Shown here in pieces: positions 63,007 through 64,000 of a DNA stretch of 64,000 bases. The translations under genes and the position numbers were made by a program. The stretch is from Shewanella waksmanii ATCC BAA-643. Lineage in GTDB: Bacteria; Pseudomonadota; Gammaproteobacteria; Enterobacterales; Shewanellaceae. Under the pieces are notes generated by a model that saw only the letters and a list, made by a program, of their open reading frames with translations, was not told the origin of the DNA and made no database searches. The stretch covers positions 10,033 through 74,032 of the forward strand of contig NZ_KI912498.1 of the NCBI RefSeq assembly GCF_000518805.1. Reading direction: 5' to 3'. How positions within the stretch are numbered: position 1 is the stretch's first letter; every line of letters begins with the position of its first letter.

Positions 63007-63282
63007 ATGAAACATGTTGTTGACCAAATGCTCAGTAAGCATAAGCAGTTGGTGCATTCAGAAGGTGTGAAGATATTGTCCCATACGCAGCGAGATGTAG
63101 ATGACTGGGTGCAACACACAGTCATGATAGAAGGGTGTGATGCTCCTTTTAAGTTTAAACGAACCAAACGTTTCCGCACATTACAGGGTCATAAAGTCAA
63201 CATGACTTACTATCCTGAAACAGAAAGTGTCGCCGGCTTTGACTTCGAAGTAATGAAAGTGGTGAGAATCAAACGTTTTTAG
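63007..63282 (+). CDS. Small conserved protein of unknown function
   Basis: A 91-aa basic protein without signal peptide or membrane segment. Aromatic and charged residues alternate in the second half (FKFKRTKRFRTLQGHKVNMTYY), suggesting beta strands. No family is recognised. AGAGGGA precedes the ATG. It lies 61 bp after the FAD oxidase in the same direction. Confidence 0.6.
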   Translation: MKHVVDQMLSKHKQLVHSEGVKILSHTQRDVDDWVQHTVMIEGCDAPFKFKRTKRFRTLQGHKVNMTYYPETESVAGFDFEVMKVVRIKRF

Positions 63283-63406
63283 TGCTTGAGACTCGCTTTA
63301 TTAACAAAAGTTAATAACATTAAGCTCTGATACAGGATGCTCCCGTTAAGCTAGCCCCATTATTAAATGATTGTTTACTAGATAAACACTGATAATGAGG
63401 TTTGAA

Positions 63407-63796
63407 ATGAGAGCATTGGTACTACTAGGCACGTTAACGTTATTCTCCAGCAGCGCTTTCGCGAATATCGTCGTTGATAAAACAAATGTCGATGAAAAAG
63501 ACTACCTGTACGATCACAGTCAATGTAGCGAATTAGCCAGTCAGGCCCAACTACAACAAGCCGAAGGCGGGATGATTTCTGGTGCAGCTAAAGGGGCTGC
63601 AGTCGGTGCGGCCGCTGGCGCGATTTCCGGTGGTAGTGGAAGTAGCGGCGCTCAAACCGGCGCGGCAGTGGGAGTTGCTGGTGGATTTTTACAGCGTAAC
63701 AGTGATAAACGTAACAATAAAAAAGCCCATCAAGAAGAGCAAAAAACCATTATGCGTAACTGCATGACTAACCGTGGTTACACCGTGCTCAATTGA
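63407..63796 (+). CDS. Exported glycine-zipper protein
   Basis: A 129-aa protein with a signal peptide (ALVLLGTLTLFSSSAFA) and a central glycine-zipper segment (GAAKGAAVGAAAGAISGG, GAAVGVAGG) typical of small envelope proteins that insert in or span membranes. Two cysteines flank the zipper (in DHSQCSEL and RNCMTNRGY) and could form a disulfide. The ATG at 63407 has GAGG six bases upstream; the ATG four codons earlier is the weaker choice. Function unknown. Confidence 0.72.
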   Translation: MRALVLLGTLTLFSSSAFANIVVDKTNVDEKDYLYDHSQCSELASQAQLQQAEGGMISGAAKGAAVGAAAGAISGGSGSSGAQTGAAVGVAGGFLQRNSDKRNNKKAHQEEQKTIMRNCMTNRGYTVLN

Positions 63797-63934
63797 TAAC
63801 TGTATTTTTTGCGAGCAGTATCGCAAATTTTAATATATAAGCGCTGGCAATATTAGTGGTTAAGCAAGCATTCAGGTAAGGCCATCAATAATATCACCAA
63901 CGAGACAATTAGGTCTCAATTGTGAGGATGGCCA

Positions 63935-64000
63935 ATGTTACAAGATAACTATGATCTAGCTATTGATAGCACAATATTAAATTCAGTGAGTGAGCAGGCT
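63935..64000 (+). CDS. 5' end of an unidentified gene, cut by the window edge
   Basis: An ATG with GAGGA six bases upstream opens a frame (MLQDNYDLAIDSTILNSVSE) that is still open at the last base of the window. Only 22 codons are visible, too few to identify it. Confidence 0.5.
   Translation, partial: MLQDNYDLAIDSTILNSVSEQA

Overview
The window looks like a chromosomal segment of a Shewanella-like marine gammaproteobacterium. The evidence is conserved gene order and recognisable proteins: hexR next to zwf-pgl-edd-eda, thrS-infC-rpmI-rplT, trxB/ald/lrp-ftsK-lolA-rarA-crcB-serS, tusDCBE beside yccA, a PsrA-type regulator in front of fadE, punR/punC, and a rhombosortase. Nearly everything is core chromosome. 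I see no prophage, CRISPR array, integrase or complete insertion sequence.

Layout. 1-7 kb: tRNA-Asn, a long regulatory region carrying several palindromes, uvrB, a queC-rrtA operon divergent from queE, a PLP enzyme of the cysteine synthase fold, and a two-copy tRNA-Tyr operon. 7-14 kb: two small conserved proteins, a GAF-PAS-GGDEF-EAL protein, a secreted NTF2-like protein with YchJ, SmrA, and an M2 lipoprotein peptidase. 14-25 kb: carbon metabolism, with psrA-fadE (beta-oxidation), pykA, hexR and the Entner-Doudoroff operon zwf-pgl-edd-eda. HexR-like operators lie by pykA, hexR and zwf. 24.5-31 kb: two diguanylate cyclases, ecotin, a Pat-type lysine acetyltransferase, and a tRNA-Val locus. 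31-38 kb: norM/ribE, a small CPXCG protein with a pteridine reductase, and thrS-infC-rpmI-rplT. 38-50 kb: a MITE-like element, trxB, ald/lrp, ftsK-lolA-rarA-crcB-serS, tusDCBE and yccA. 50-64 kb: punR/punC, tRNA-Ser, an RND efflux pair, an orphan periplasmic binding protein, a phosphotransferase, a run of small-metabolite enzymes (SDR, cysteine-rich GNAT, FAD oxidase), and small uncharacterised proteins running to the right edge.

The most unusual signals are RNA-level and regulatory. (i) Three of the four tRNA loci are followed by tandem repeats. At tRNA-Val, two 92-bp units repeat 68 nt of the tRNA 3' part exactly but have acceptor stems that cannot pair. At tRNA-Ser there is a decayed copy of the tRNA 3' end about 98 bp downstream. 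At tRNA-Tyr there is a six-copy repeat of about 19 bp. (ii) infC appears to start with AUA. (iii) The thrS leader has two hairpins laid out like the E. coli ThrRS operator, with CGU in the proximal loop. (iv) A perfect HexR-type palindrome, a GAAAGC/GCTTTC palindrome and an inverted DnaA-box pair lie far upstream of uvrB. (v) A 265-bp element with perfect 16-bp terminal inverted repeats sits downstream of rplT.

All functional calls come from reading the sequence and remembered family features. No database search was run.
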